64,000 nucleotides of DNA from Rhizobium leguminosarum (GTDB taxonomy: Bacteria > Pseudomonadota > Alphaproteobacteria > Rhizobiales > Rhizobiaceae): contig NZ_CP025017.1 in NCBI RefSeq assembly GCF_002953715.1, positions 1 through 64,000 of the forward strand. The letters are read 5' to 3'. The translations under genes and the position numbers were made by a program. Below the pieces are notes generated by a model, which saw only the letters and a list, made by a program, of their open reading frames with translations, had not been told where the DNA came from and ran no database searches. This document shows, one piece after another, positions 32,663 to 41,203 of this stretch; within the stretch, counting starts at the first letter, position 1, and each line of letters begins with the position of its first letter.

Positions 32663-33508
32663 ATGCTGACAGCCGGATCGACCACACGCACCGCTGCAGC
32701 AACAAACGCCGCCGGTGCCTTGCCCCGAAAGACGACGGCAAGTGGAACGGCCTATCATGAGGCCGGCAGCGGTGAACCGCTGGTACTCATTCACGGCGTC
32801 GGCATGCGGCTTGAGGCCTGGGCTCCGCAGATCGCATTCCTGTCTGCAGGCCATCGCGTCATCGCTGTTGACATGCCGGGACATGGGGAGAGCGCAAAGC
32901 TGCCGGTGGGCAGTCGGCTCGAGGAGTTCGTCGCCTGGTTTGGACGCTTTCTCGACGAGATGGCAATAGACACCGCAAATGTTGCCGGGCACTCGATGGG
33001 CGCACTGGTTTCAGGAGGGGCGGCCGCGACCTTTGGCGAGCGTATCAGCCGTGTCGCCTACCTCAACGGCGTCTACAGGCGTGACCCTGAAGCAAAGGCC
33101 GCCGTGCTTTCGCGCGCCGCGGCCATTCCGGTATCGGGCGTCGACAAGGAAGGTCCTCTGGCCCGCTGGTTCGGCGATGATGCAGACAGCGTGACTGCGC
33201 GTGAATTGACGCGAAAATGGCTGAACCTCATTGATCCCCAGGGATATGCCGTTGCCTACGCCGCCTTCGCGGGAGGAGACGAGACCTATGCTGACGGCTG
33301 GAAAGACGTGTCTGGCCCGGCCCTGTTTCTGACGGGGTCCGATGATCCGAACTCGACGCCCTTGATGGCAACGCAAATGGCAGAGCTCGCGCCGCGGGGC
33401 TACGCTCGCATCGTCGAAGGCCATCGTCATATGGTGAACCTGACCGCGCCTGATATCGTAAATTCGCTGCTCGCTGAGTGGCTGTCGTTCGGGGAGGATG
33501 AACGATGA
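32663..33508 (+). CDS. Alpha/beta hydrolase (RutD-like position)
   Basis: A 281-residue hydrolase: oxyanion loop LIHGVGMRLEAW near 42-53, AVDMPGHGESAK near 70-81, nucleophile elbow GHSMGALV near 111-118, acid in LTGSDDPNS and His in VEGHRHMVNL. It probably hydrolyses an ester, amide or carbamate formed by the flavin monooxygenase encoded two genes downstream. The stop overlaps the flavin reductase start (ATGA). The ATG at 32663 has AAGGAGCG upstream. Confidence 0.86.
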   Translation: MLTAGSTTRTAAATNAAGALPRKTTASGTAYHEAGSGEPLVLIHGVGMRLEAWAPQIAFLSAGHRVIAVDMPGHGESAKLPVGSRLEEFVAWFGRFLDEMAIDTANVAGHSMGALVSGGAAATFGERISRVAYLNGVYRRDPEAKAAVLSRAAAIPVSGVDKEGPLARWFGDDADSVTARELTRKWLNLIDPQGYAVAYAAFAGGDETYADGWKDVSGPALFLTGSDDPNSTPLMATQMAELAPRGYARIVEGHRHMVNLTAPDIVNSLLAEWLSFGEDER

Positions 33509-34440
33509 CAATCCAGACTGTCGACCCAAGAGCGCTGCGAGATGCATTCGGAGCTTTTCCGACCGGGGTGACTGTCGTCACCGCCTGTGACGGGGATGGA
33601 AATCCGATCGGATTCACGGCGAACTCCTTCACCTCCGTCTCGCTCAATCCACCGCTTCTCCTCGTCTGCCTTGCCAAGACGTCACGCAATTTCGCCATCA
33701 TGACCGGTGCGCAGCATTTTGCGATCAACGTGCTTTCGGAAACGCAGAAAGACGTGTCGAACACCTTTGCTCGACCGGTCGAGGATAGATTCGCGGCGGT
33801 CGAGTGGGCGAGGGGATCGGCAGGCTGCCCGATATTCTCAAGCGTGGCGGCCTGGTTCGAATGTGCCATGGAGCAGGTCATCGAGGCTGGCGACCACGTC
33901 ATCTTGATGGGGCGCATCGAAGCTTTCGACAATAGCGGCCGCAACGGTCTCGGCTATGCGCGTGGCGGTTATTTCACGCCGACGCTCGCAAGCAAGGCAG
34001 TGTCCGCGGCAAGCGAAGGCAATATGGAACTTGCGGCCGTTGTCGAGCGGCGCGGGGAAGTTCTGCTGCTCGGCGAGGATGTGCTCTCCCTGCCAAGTGT
34101 CGACGCCCATGACGGCAGCCCGACCGAGGCACTGCAAAAATACGTGGAGGCGCTCACCGGGCTGAAGGTCAGCATCGGCTTTCTCTATTCGGTTTATGAG
34201 GGCAAGAGCGACGGCAAGCAGCACATTGTCTATCACGCCGTTGCCGGAGAGGGCGAGCCTGCCGGTGGCAGGTTCCTGAAGCCTGACGCATTGGTTGCGG
34301 CAAAGTTCAAGACCAGTTCGACTGCCGATATCGTCAACCGTTTTGCGATGGAAAGCTCGATAGGAAATTTCGGCGTCTATTTCGGCGACGAGACCGGCGG
34401 CACTGTTCACCCAATTCCAGCCAAGGACGCAAAAGCATGA
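33505..34440 (+). CDS. Flavin reductase with extra C-terminal domain
   Basis: A 311-residue protein. Residues 1-165 are a flavin reductase-like domain (FGAFPTGVTVVTACDGDGNP, GFTANSFTSVSLNPPLLLVCL, HFAINVLSETQKDVS), supplying reduced flavin to the next gene's monooxygenase. Residues about 170-311 form an extra domain of unclear family (RRGEVLLLGEDVLSLPSVDA, HIVYHAVAGEGE). Most stand-alone reductases such as RutF have about 165 residues, so this doubling is unusual. Coupled by ATGA overlaps on both sides. Confidence 0.86.
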   Translation: MTIQTVDPRALRDAFGAFPTGVTVVTACDGDGNPIGFTANSFTSVSLNPPLLLVCLAKTSRNFAIMTGAQHFAINVLSETQKDVSNTFARPVEDRFAAVEWARGSAGCPIFSSVAAWFECAMEQVIEAGDHVILMGRIEAFDNSGRNGLGYARGGYFTPTLASKAVSAASEGNMELAAVVERRGEVLLLGEDVLSLPSVDAHDGSPTEALQKYVEALTGLKVSIGFLYSVYEGKSDGKQHIVYHAVAGEGEPAGGRFLKPDALVAAKFKTSSTADIVNRFAMESSIGNFGVYFGDETGGTVHPIPAKDAKA

Positions 34441-35477
34441 AGTTCTCCCTCTTCGTCCATATGGAACGGCTTGACGCCAGCCAAAGCCACAAGAGCCTCT
34501 ACGAGGAGTTCGTCGCGCTCTGCGAGATCGCCGACAAGGGCGGCATGCATGCGATCTGGACGGGCGAGCACCATGGCATGGATTTCACCATTGCGCCCAA
34601 CCCTTTCGTGACCATTGCCGATCTTGCGCGCCGCACATCGCGCGCACGGCTTGGGACAGGGACGGTGATCGCCCCCTTCTGGCATCCGATCAAGCTTGCC
34701 GGCGAGGCGGCCATGGCCGATATCATCTGCGATGGACGACTCGACATCGGTATCGCGCGCGGGGCCTATTCCTTCGAATACGAGCGTCTGCTGCCCGGAC
34801 TCGATGCCTGGGGTGCTGGCCAGCGCATGCGCGAGCTCATCCCGGCGGTCAAGGGCATATGGGCCGGCGATTACGCGCATGACGGGGAATTCTTCAAGTT
34901 TCCGTCGACCACGTCGGCGCCGAAACCGCTGCAGCAGCCGAACCCGCCCATATGGGTGGCGGCGCGCGATCCAAACTCGCACGAATTTGCCGTTGCCAAC
35001 GGCTGCAACGTTCAGGTGACGCCGCTATGGCAGGGCGACGACGAGGTTCAGTCGTTGATGGAGCGCTTCAACGACGCCTGCGCGAAGAATCCCGATATCG
35101 AGCGGCCCAAGATCATGTTGCTGCGCCATACCTATGTCGGCTCGTCGGAGGACGATGTCGCCCAGGCGGCCCATGAACTGAGCACCTACTACAATTATTT
35201 CTTTGCCTGGTTCAAAAATGAGAAGCCGGTTACCCAGGGTCTGATCGAACGGATCCCGGACGAACAGATCAGAGCAAACGCGATGCTGTCGGATCAGGTC
35301 ATGCGCACCAACAATGTCGTTGGCGACGCTGAGACTGTCATCGACCGGCTCAAGGCGTATGAAGCGCTCGGCTACGACGAATATTCCTTCTGGATCGACA
35401 CCGGGATGAGCTTCGAGCGCAAGAAGGCGTCGCTCGAACGCTTCATCACCGAGGTCATGCCAGCATTTCAGGAGTGA
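34437..35477 (+). CDS. Luciferase-like monooxygenase (two-component partner)
   Basis: A 346-residue luciferase-superfamily oxygenase: MKFSLFVHMERLDASQ, then GMHAIWTGEHHGMDFTIAPN near 36-55, RARLGTGTVIAPFWHP near 69-84 and DGRLDIGIARGAYSFEYERL near 100-119. It is translationally coupled to the flavin reductase, which marks the pair as a two-component FMN monooxygenase. Rut and pyridine-type pathways use such an enzyme to open N-containing rings. The substrate is not recognisable from sequence. Confidence 0.87.
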   Translation: MKFSLFVHMERLDASQSHKSLYEEFVALCEIADKGGMHAIWTGEHHGMDFTIAPNPFVTIADLARRTSRARLGTGTVIAPFWHPIKLAGEAAMADIICDGRLDIGIARGAYSFEYERLLPGLDAWGAGQRMRELIPAVKGIWAGDYAHDGEFFKFPSTTSAPKPLQQPNPPIWVAARDPNSHEFAVANGCNVQVTPLWQGDDEVQSLMERFNDACAKNPDIERPKIMLLRHTYVGSSEDDVAQAAHELSTYYNYFFAWFKNEKPVTQGLIERIPDEQIRANAMLSDQVMRTNNVVGDAETVIDRLKAYEALGYDEYSFWIDTGMSFERKKASLERFITEVMPAFQE

Positions 35478-35481
35478 GGCC

Positions 35482-36945
35482 ATGCGGCGTTTCCAGCATT
35501 ACATCGACGGCGAATTCTCGGATGGCGAGGCCAGCTATCCGAGCATCGATCCAGCCTCCGGCGCGGTCTGGGCTGATATGCCCGAAGCGCGCGAAGGGGA
35601 TGTCGATCGGGCTGTCAACGCGGCCGACAGGGCGCTTTACGAGGGCCCCTGGTCGAAACTGACGGCCACGCAACGCGGCAAGCTGCTCTACAAGCTGGCC
35701 GACCTGGTTGCCGCCAACGCGCAGATCCTCGCAGAACTGGAGACCCGCGACACCGGCAAGATCATCCGTGAGACATCGGCGCAGATCGCTTATGTCGCCG
35801 AATACTATCGCTACTATGCCGGCATCGCCGACAAGATCGAAGGCGCCTACCTGCCGATCGACAAGCCCGACATGGATGTCTGGCTTCGCCGCGAGCCGAT
35901 CGGCGTCGTTGCGATGGTCGTGCCGTGGAACAGCCAGCTCTTCCTGTCCGCGGTGAAGATCGGCCCGGCGCTCGCGGCCGGCTGCACGATGGTGGTCAAG
36001 GCCTCGGAAGACGGGCCAGCGCCGCTTCTCGAATTTGCACGGCTCGTGCACGAGGCAGGCTTTCCCTCCGGCGTGGTCAACATCATCACGGGTTTCGGCG
36101 CCTCCTGTGGCGCCGCCCTCGGCCGCCATCCGAAGGTCGCGCACGTCGCCTTCACCGGCGGACCCGAAACCGCCCGGCACGTCGTTCGCAACTCGGCCGA
36201 AAACCTCGCCTCCACTTCGCTTGAACTTGGCGGCAAGTCGCCATTCATCGTCTTTGCCGACGCGGATCTCGAGAGCGCTGCCAACGCCCAGGTCGCGGGC
36301 ATCTTCGCCGCGACAGGGCAGAGCTGCGTTGCCGGATCGCGGCTGATCGTCGAACGCAGCATCAAGGACAAGTTCGTCGCCATGCTGCGTGAGAAGGCGG
36401 AGGCGATCCGGATCGGTACGCCGCTCGATATGGCAACCGAAGTCGGCCCGCTTGCCACCAAGCGCCAGCAGGACAATATCGGCGCCCTCGTCGCCAGGTC
36501 GATTGAAAGTGGCGCCCGCCTCGTCACGGGAGGACGCAAGATCGACGGCGACGGCTATTACTTCCCGCCGACGATTCTCGATTGCGACGATGTCGCCTCG
36601 CCGTCGCTGATCGAGGAATTCTTCGGGCCGGTCCTGTCCGTCGTGTCATTCGAGACGGAGGCCGAGGCGCTGCAGCTCGCCAACGATACCCGTTATGGCC
36701 TGGCTTCCGGCGTCTTCACCCAGAACCTGACCCGGGCGCACCGGCTGATGAAGGGGCTCCGTGCCGGGATCGTCTGGGTCAACACCTACCGCGTGGTATC
36801 ACCGATCGCGCCGTTCGGTGGTTTCGGCCTGTCTGGCCATGGCAGGGAAGGCGGCATGGCCGCGGCTCTCGACTATACCCGTACCAAGACGATCTGGCTC
36901 AGGACATCGGACGATCCGATCCCCGATCCCTTTGTGATGAGGTAG
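35482..36945 (+). CDS. Aldehyde dehydrogenase
   Basis: A 487-residue NAD(P)+-dependent aldehyde dehydrogenase. The N-terminal fold has VVPWNSQLFLSAVKIGPALA near 151-170; the catalytic Glu is in SLELGGKSP near 248-256 and the catalytic Cys in ATGQSCVAGSRL near 277-288. It begins 4 bp after the monooxygenase gene and probably oxidises an aldehyde released by ring opening or dealkylation. It is distinct from the second aldehyde dehydrogenase at 41204. Confidence 0.92.
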   Translation: MRRFQHYIDGEFSDGEASYPSIDPASGAVWADMPEAREGDVDRAVNAADRALYEGPWSKLTATQRGKLLYKLADLVAANAQILAELETRDTGKIIRETSAQIAYVAEYYRYYAGIADKIEGAYLPIDKPDMDVWLRREPIGVVAMVVPWNSQLFLSAVKIGPALAAGCTMVVKASEDGPAPLLEFARLVHEAGFPSGVVNIITGFGASCGAALGRHPKVAHVAFTGGPETARHVVRNSAENLASTSLELGGKSPFIVFADADLESAANAQVAGIFAATGQSCVAGSRLIVERSIKDKFVAMLREKAEAIRIGTPLDMATEVGPLATKRQQDNIGALVARSIESGARLVTGGRKIDGDGYYFPPTILDCDDVASPSLIEEFFGPVLSVVSFETEAEALQLANDTRYGLASGVFTQNLTRAHRLMKGLRAGIVWVNTYRVVSPIAPFGGFGLSGHGREGGMAAALDYTRTKTIWLRTSDDPIPDPFVMR

Positions 36946-36950
36946 CGCCG

Positions 36951-37274
36951 ATGTTTTACGAGATCCGCACCTATCGGCTGAAGAACGGCACGATCCCGCA
37001 ATATCTCAAGGTCGTCGAGGAAGAGGGGATCGAGATCCAGAAGAGCCATCTCGGCATGCTCGTCGGTTACTTCTTTTCGGAGATTGGGACGATCAACGAA
37101 ATCGTTCACATCTGGGCCTTTGCGAGCCTGGACGACCGGGAGGCGAGGCGCCAGAGGCTTTTGGCCGATCCCCGGTGGCAGGCCTTCCTGCCCAAGATCC
37201 GCGATCTCATCGAGGTGGCGGAAAACAAGATTATGAAGCCAGCTAACTTTTCTCCCAGGAGCGAGGCGCACTGA
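36951..37274 (+). CDS. NIPSNAP-family protein
   Basis: A 107-residue dimeric alpha-beta barrel protein: MFYEIRTYRLKNGTIPQYL at the N-terminus, GYFFSEIGTINEIVHIWAFASLDDR and RRQRLLADPRWQAFL, as in NIPSNAP proteins. Members often sit in degradation clusters without a known reaction. It follows the aldehyde dehydrogenase by 5 bp and precedes the ABC importer by 48 bp. No catalytic residue can be named. Confidence 0.8.
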   Translation: MFYEIRTYRLKNGTIPQYLKVVEEEGIEIQKSHLGMLVGYFFSEIGTINEIVHIWAFASLDDREARRQRLLADPRWQAFLPKIRDLIEVAENKIMKPANFSPRSEAH

Positions 37275-37322
37275 CGGCATAAGGCATACCCGTAGGACAA
37301 ACCAGAACAAGGATAAGGGAAC

Positions 37323-38333
37323 ATGAAAACAACATTTGCTTTCGCGGCGGTTGCCGCATTCGTGGCTGTGTCCGTACCGGCGCACGCCGACAACATGGTC
37401 TTCTCGAGCTGGGGGGGAACGACCCAGGACGCGCAGAAGGCTGCATGGGCCAGCCCGTTCACGGAGAAGACCGGTATCACCGTTGTACAGGACGGGCCGA
37501 CGGATTACGGCAAGCTCAAGGCGATGGTCGAGGCTGGCCAGGTCACCTGGGACGTTGTCGACGTCGAAGGCGACTATGCCGCCCAGGCCGGCAAGAATGG
37601 CCAGCTCGAGAAACTCGATTTCTCCGTCATCGACAAATCCAAGCTCGATCCGCGCTTCGTGACCGATTATTCGGTCGGTAGTTTCTATTATTCCTTCGTG
37701 ATCGGCTGCAATGCCGATGCCGTCAGCGCCTGCCCGAAGACCTGGGCGGACCTGTTCGACACAACTAAGTTTCCGGGAAAGCGCACATTCTACAAGTGGT
37801 CGGCTCCCGGCGTGATCGAAGCGGCGCTGCTTGCCGACGGCGTGGCCGCCGACAAGCTCTATCCGCTTGATCTCGACCGCGCCTTCAAGAAGCTCGATAC
37901 GATCAAATCGGATATCGTCTGGTGGTCGGGCGGTGCACAGTCGCAGCAGCTTCTCGCATCCGCCGAGGCTCCCTTCGGCAGTGTCTGGAATGGCCGCATG
38001 ACCGCGCTTGCGGCGAGCGGTATCAAGACAGAGACCTCATGGGAACAGAACATCACCGCTGCGGATTCGCTCGTCGTGCCGAAGGGTTCGCCGAACGCGG
38101 AAGCCGCGATGAAGTTCATTGCAATGGCGACTTCGGCCGAACCGCAGGCCGCCCTTGCAAAAGCGACCGGTTATGCACCAATCAACGTTGACTCGGCCAA
38201 GCTGATGGATCCGGAGACGGCCAAGACCCTGCCGGATCAGCAGACGGCCAGCCAGGTGAATGCCGACATGAACTACTGGGCGGACAATCGCGATGCCATC
38301 GGCGAGAAGTGGTACGCCTGGCAGGCGAAGTAG
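37323..38333 (+). CDS. PotD-like periplasmic binding protein (cluster importer 1)
   Basis: A 336-residue secreted binding protein with a signal ending near VPAHADNM. Motifs are VFSSWGGTTQDAQK, VTWDVVDVEGDYA, DLFDTTKFPGKR and KLDTIKSDIVWWSGGAQSQQLLA, the pattern of the spermidine/putrescine-type family. A paralogue at 46064 shares most of these motifs. It belongs to the importer at 38443-41193. Placement inside the catabolic operon suggests it captures the pathway substrate, probably a cationic or amide-type nitrogen compound. A strong hairpin follows the stop. Confidence 0.92.
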   Translation: MKTTFAFAAVAAFVAVSVPAHADNMVFSSWGGTTQDAQKAAWASPFTEKTGITVVQDGPTDYGKLKAMVEAGQVTWDVVDVEGDYAAQAGKNGQLEKLDFSVIDKSKLDPRFVTDYSVGSFYYSFVIGCNADAVSACPKTWADLFDTTKFPGKRTFYKWSAPGVIEAALLADGVAADKLYPLDLDRAFKKLDTIKSDIVWWSGGAQSQQLLASAEAPFGSVWNGRMTALAASGIKTETSWEQNITAADSLVVPKGSPNAEAAMKFIAMATSAEPQAALAKATGYAPINVDSAKLMDPETAKTLPDQQTASQVNADMNYWADNRDAIGEKWYAWQAK

Positions 38334-38349
38334 CCTGAAACTTGAGAAC

Positions 38350-38375
38350 GGGCACGGCGGCGGTTCGCCGTGCCC
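38350..38375 (+). other. GC-rich hairpin after binding protein gene
   Basis: A perfect ten-pair stem (arm GGGCACGGCG) with a 6-nt loop and no U run, between the binding-protein gene and the first permease gene. Confidence 0.65.
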
Positions 38376-38442
38376 CCGCAGCGTCGGTGCCCGTTTGTTG
38401 GACCTCGGCCCCTGCGGAATTTGACGGGTGGGAAGGACTGTC

Positions 38443-39315
38443 ATGTCGACATATAGCGATGCCTCCGGCGCAATTGCGCCCCTGCCAAAGGTGCGCAGGG
38501 CAACAGGGTTCGGCGGGGTCCTTCCGGCTCTCGCCTTCGTGACGATCTTTTTCATCGCGCCGGTAGCGGTGCTCTTGTTGCGAAGCGTTCTGGAACCCGT
38601 GCCGGGCTTTGGAAACTATGCGCAGCTGATCGGGTCCGCGACCTATCTCAAGATCTTCGCCAATACCTTCATCGTCTCGGGTCTCGTCACGGTGATTTCG
38701 CTGCTGATCGGATTTCCCGTTGCCTGGGCGCTGGCAATCATGCCCGGGCGCCTGACGTCGGTGATCTTTGCGATCCTGCTCCTGTCAATGTGGACCAACC
38801 TGCTTGCCCGCACCTATGCCTGGATGGTGCTTTTGCAGCGGACGGGGCTCATTAATAAGATGCTGATCGGAATGGGGCTGATCGACAAGCCCTTGGCCCT
38901 CGTCAACAACCTGACCGGGGTGACGATCGGCATGACCTATATCATGCTGCCCTTCATCATCCTGCCGCTCTACGGCGTGATCAAGAAGATCGACCCGTCG
39001 ACCCTGCAGGCGGCAGCACTTTGCGGCGCCAACCGGTGGCAGTGCCTGACCCGTGTCCTGCTGCCCTTGGCCATGCCGGGCATGGCGGCTGGTGCCCTCA
39101 TGGTCTTCGTCATGTCCCTTGGTTATTTCGTCACGCCGTCGCTTCTCGGCGGCACCGCGAACATGATGCTCGCAGAGCTGATCGCGCAATTCGTGCAGTC
39201 GCTGGTCAACTGGGGAATGGGAGGTGCTGCGGCGCTGGTTCTCCTCGTGGTCACCCTGTCGCTTTATGCCGTGCAACTACGCTTCGTCGGCAACCAGAAC
39301 CCGGGAGGACGTTGA
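38443..39315 (+). CDS. Polyamine-type ABC permease (PotB-like)
   Basis: A 290-residue membrane protein with about six spans and the EAA loop LQAAALCGANRWQCLTRVLL followed by PLAMPG. It follows the PotB pattern with MWTNLLARTYAWMVLLQ near 114-130. It pairs with the next permease. The ATG at 38443 has GGGAAGGA upstream and is preferred over GTG at 38428. One base separates its stop from the next start. Confidence 0.9.
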   Translation: MSTYSDASGAIAPLPKVRRATGFGGVLPALAFVTIFFIAPVAVLLLRSVLEPVPGFGNYAQLIGSATYLKIFANTFIVSGLVTVISLLIGFPVAWALAIMPGRLTSVIFAILLLSMWTNLLARTYAWMVLLQRTGLINKMLIGMGLIDKPLALVNNLTGVTIGMTYIMLPFIILPLYGVIKKIDPSTLQAAALCGANRWQCLTRVLLPLAMPGMAAGALMVFVMSLGYFVTPSLLGGTANMMLAELIAQFVQSLVNWGMGGAAALVLLVVTLSLYAVQLRFVGNQNPGGR

Positions 39316-39316
39316 C

Positions 39317-40117
39317 ATGTTGCTCAATTTCGACCGCCTCGGCTGGTGGAAATACATCCTGCTGACGATAACGGTTCTGACTGCGGCCTTCCTGCTGCTG
39401 CCGATCGTCTTTATCGCCGCCCTGTCCTTCGGCTCCTCGCAGTGGCTGATCTTTCCGCCGCCGGGCTGGACGTTTCAATGGTACAGCGAGCTCTTTGCCG
39501 ATCCGCGCTGGCTGGAATCGGCCTGGACGAGCTTCAAGATCGCGGTCATCGTGACGATCCTGTCGGTGCTGCTCGGGCTCGTGACCTCCTTCGGGCTGGT
39601 GCGCGGTTCGTTCCTGTTCCGCGATGCGCTGAAAGCGCTGTTCCTGACGCCGATGATCCTTCCCGTCGTGGTCCTTGCGGTTGCCCTTTATGCCTTCTTC
39701 CTGAGGATCGGCCTTGGCGGCACGTTGGTAGGCTTCGTCATTTCGCACCTCGTTCTTGCGCTGCCCTTCTCGATCCTCTCCATCTCAAGTGCGCTGGAGG
39801 GCTTCGACAAGTCGATCGAGGATGCGGCGGTTCTGTGCGGGGCTTCGCCTCTGGAAGCAAAGATCAGGGTCACCCTGCCTGCGATCAGCCATGGGCTGTT
39901 TTCGGCGGCCGTCTTTTCGTTCCTGACATCCTGGGACGAGGTGGTGGTGGCGATCTTCATGTCCAGCCCGACCCTGCAGACGCTGCCGGTAAAAGTATGG
40001 GCGACGCTGCGGCAAGACCTGACACCGGTTGTCGCTGCGGCGTCGACCCTTCTCATCCTTTTGACGATCATCTTGATGGCGCTGGTTGCTGTCGTGCGTA
40101 AGGTACTGAAACAATGA
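39317..40117 (+). CDS. Polyamine-type ABC permease (PotC-like)
   Basis: A 266-residue permease with about six spans and an EAA loop (DKSIEDAAVLCGASPLEAKI). The early GWTFQWYSELFADPRWLES segment is typical of PotC-type subunits. It is placed one base after the PotB-like gene and overlaps the ATPase gene by ATGA, so the three are coupled. The start at 39317 follows GGGAGGACG. Confidence 0.9.
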   Translation: MLLNFDRLGWWKYILLTITVLTAAFLLLPIVFIAALSFGSSQWLIFPPPGWTFQWYSELFADPRWLESAWTSFKIAVIVTILSVLLGLVTSFGLVRGSFLFRDALKALFLTPMILPVVVLAVALYAFFLRIGLGGTLVGFVISHLVLALPFSILSISSALEGFDKSIEDAAVLCGASPLEAKIRVTLPAISHGLFSAAVFSFLTSWDEVVVAIFMSSPTLQTLPVKVWATLRQDLTPVVAAASTLLILLTIILMALVAVVRKVLKQ

Positions 40118-41193
40118 AAGAACCATTCCTTCAGATCCGCGGAATACGCAAGGAATACGGCCCGGTGGTCGCCGTCCACGACGTCAATCTCGACGTTCGG
40201 CGCGGGGAATTCCTGACCTTTCTCGGACCGTCCGGATCCGGGAAAAGCACGACGCTCTACATCCTCGCCGGTTTTGAAACTCCGACGAAAGGCGACATCA
40301 CACTGGAGGGCAAGACCCTGCTCGACACGCCGTCGCACAAGCGCAACATCGGCATGGTGTTCCAGCGCTACACCCTGTTTCCGCACCTGACGGTGGGCGA
40401 AAACATCGCATTCCCGCTGAAGGTCCGGCGCAAGTCCAAAGCCGAGGTCGACAGCAAGGTGAAGGAGATGCTGCGTCTCGTCAGGCTCGAAGGCTTCGAG
40501 GATCGCAAGCCCGCACAAATGTCCGGCGGCCAGCAGCAGCGCGTCGCCCTTGCCAGAGCCCTTGCCTATGATCCGCCGGTGCTTCTGATGGACGAGCCGC
40601 TGTCGGCGCTCGACAAGAAGCTGCGCGAGGAAATCCAGCATGAGATACGCCGGATCCATCAGCAGACCGAAGTAACGATCCTCTATGTCACGCACGACCA
40701 GGAGGAGGCGCTGCGGCTCTCCGACCGCATCGCCGTCTTTTCCAAGGGCGTCATCGACCAGATCGGGACGGGGCCGGAACTCTACGCCAATCCTCGGACC
40801 CGCTTCGTTGCCGAATTCATCGGCGACAGCGACTTCATTTCATGCGACCTGCTGTCATCCTCCGATGGGCAGGCCACCATTTCGCTTGGCGGCGGGAGCG
40901 TCTTCAATCATATTCCGGTGCATGGAAAAGGAACCTCCGGGACGAGGGCAGCCCTGATGCTGAGGCCAGAGCGCATTCGGTTGTCGCGAAACCAGGCGGC
41001 GGGAGCGGGTCTTGCCGCAACGGTCAGCGACATTACCTTCCTCGGCAACAATATTCACGTCTCGACCGAGACGGTGACGGGCGAGGCACTGGCGGTTCGC
41101 CTGCCGTTCGGTCACGAGGCTATCGCCGGGCTCAGCCGTGGCGATATAGTCCATCTGAATTTCGATCCCGGTGCCGCTCACGTATTCTGTTGA
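40114..41193 (+). CDS. Polyamine-type ABC ATPase (PotA-like)
   Basis: A 359-residue ATPase: Walker A GPSGSGKSTTLYILAG near 37-52, signature MSGGQQQRVALARAL near 136-150, Walker B VLLMDEPLSALDKKLR and a C-terminal TOBE-like domain (about 270-359). It powers the importer encoded just upstream. The next gene, a succinate-semialdehyde-type dehydrogenase, begins 10 bp later, so uptake and catabolism are one transcript. Confidence 0.93.
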   Translation: MKEPFLQIRGIRKEYGPVVAVHDVNLDVRRGEFLTFLGPSGSGKSTTLYILAGFETPTKGDITLEGKTLLDTPSHKRNIGMVFQRYTLFPHLTVGENIAFPLKVRRKSKAEVDSKVKEMLRLVRLEGFEDRKPAQMSGGQQQRVALARALAYDPPVLLMDEPLSALDKKLREEIQHEIRRIHQQTEVTILYVTHDQEEALRLSDRIAVFSKGVIDQIGTGPELYANPRTRFVAEFIGDSDFISCDLLSSSDGQATISLGGGSVFNHIPVHGKGTSGTRAALMLRPERIRLSRNQAAGAGLAATVSDITFLGNNIHVSTETVTGEALAVRLPFGHEAIAGLSRGDIVHLNFDPGAAHVFC

Positions 41194-41203
41194 AAGTTGT
41201 CAT

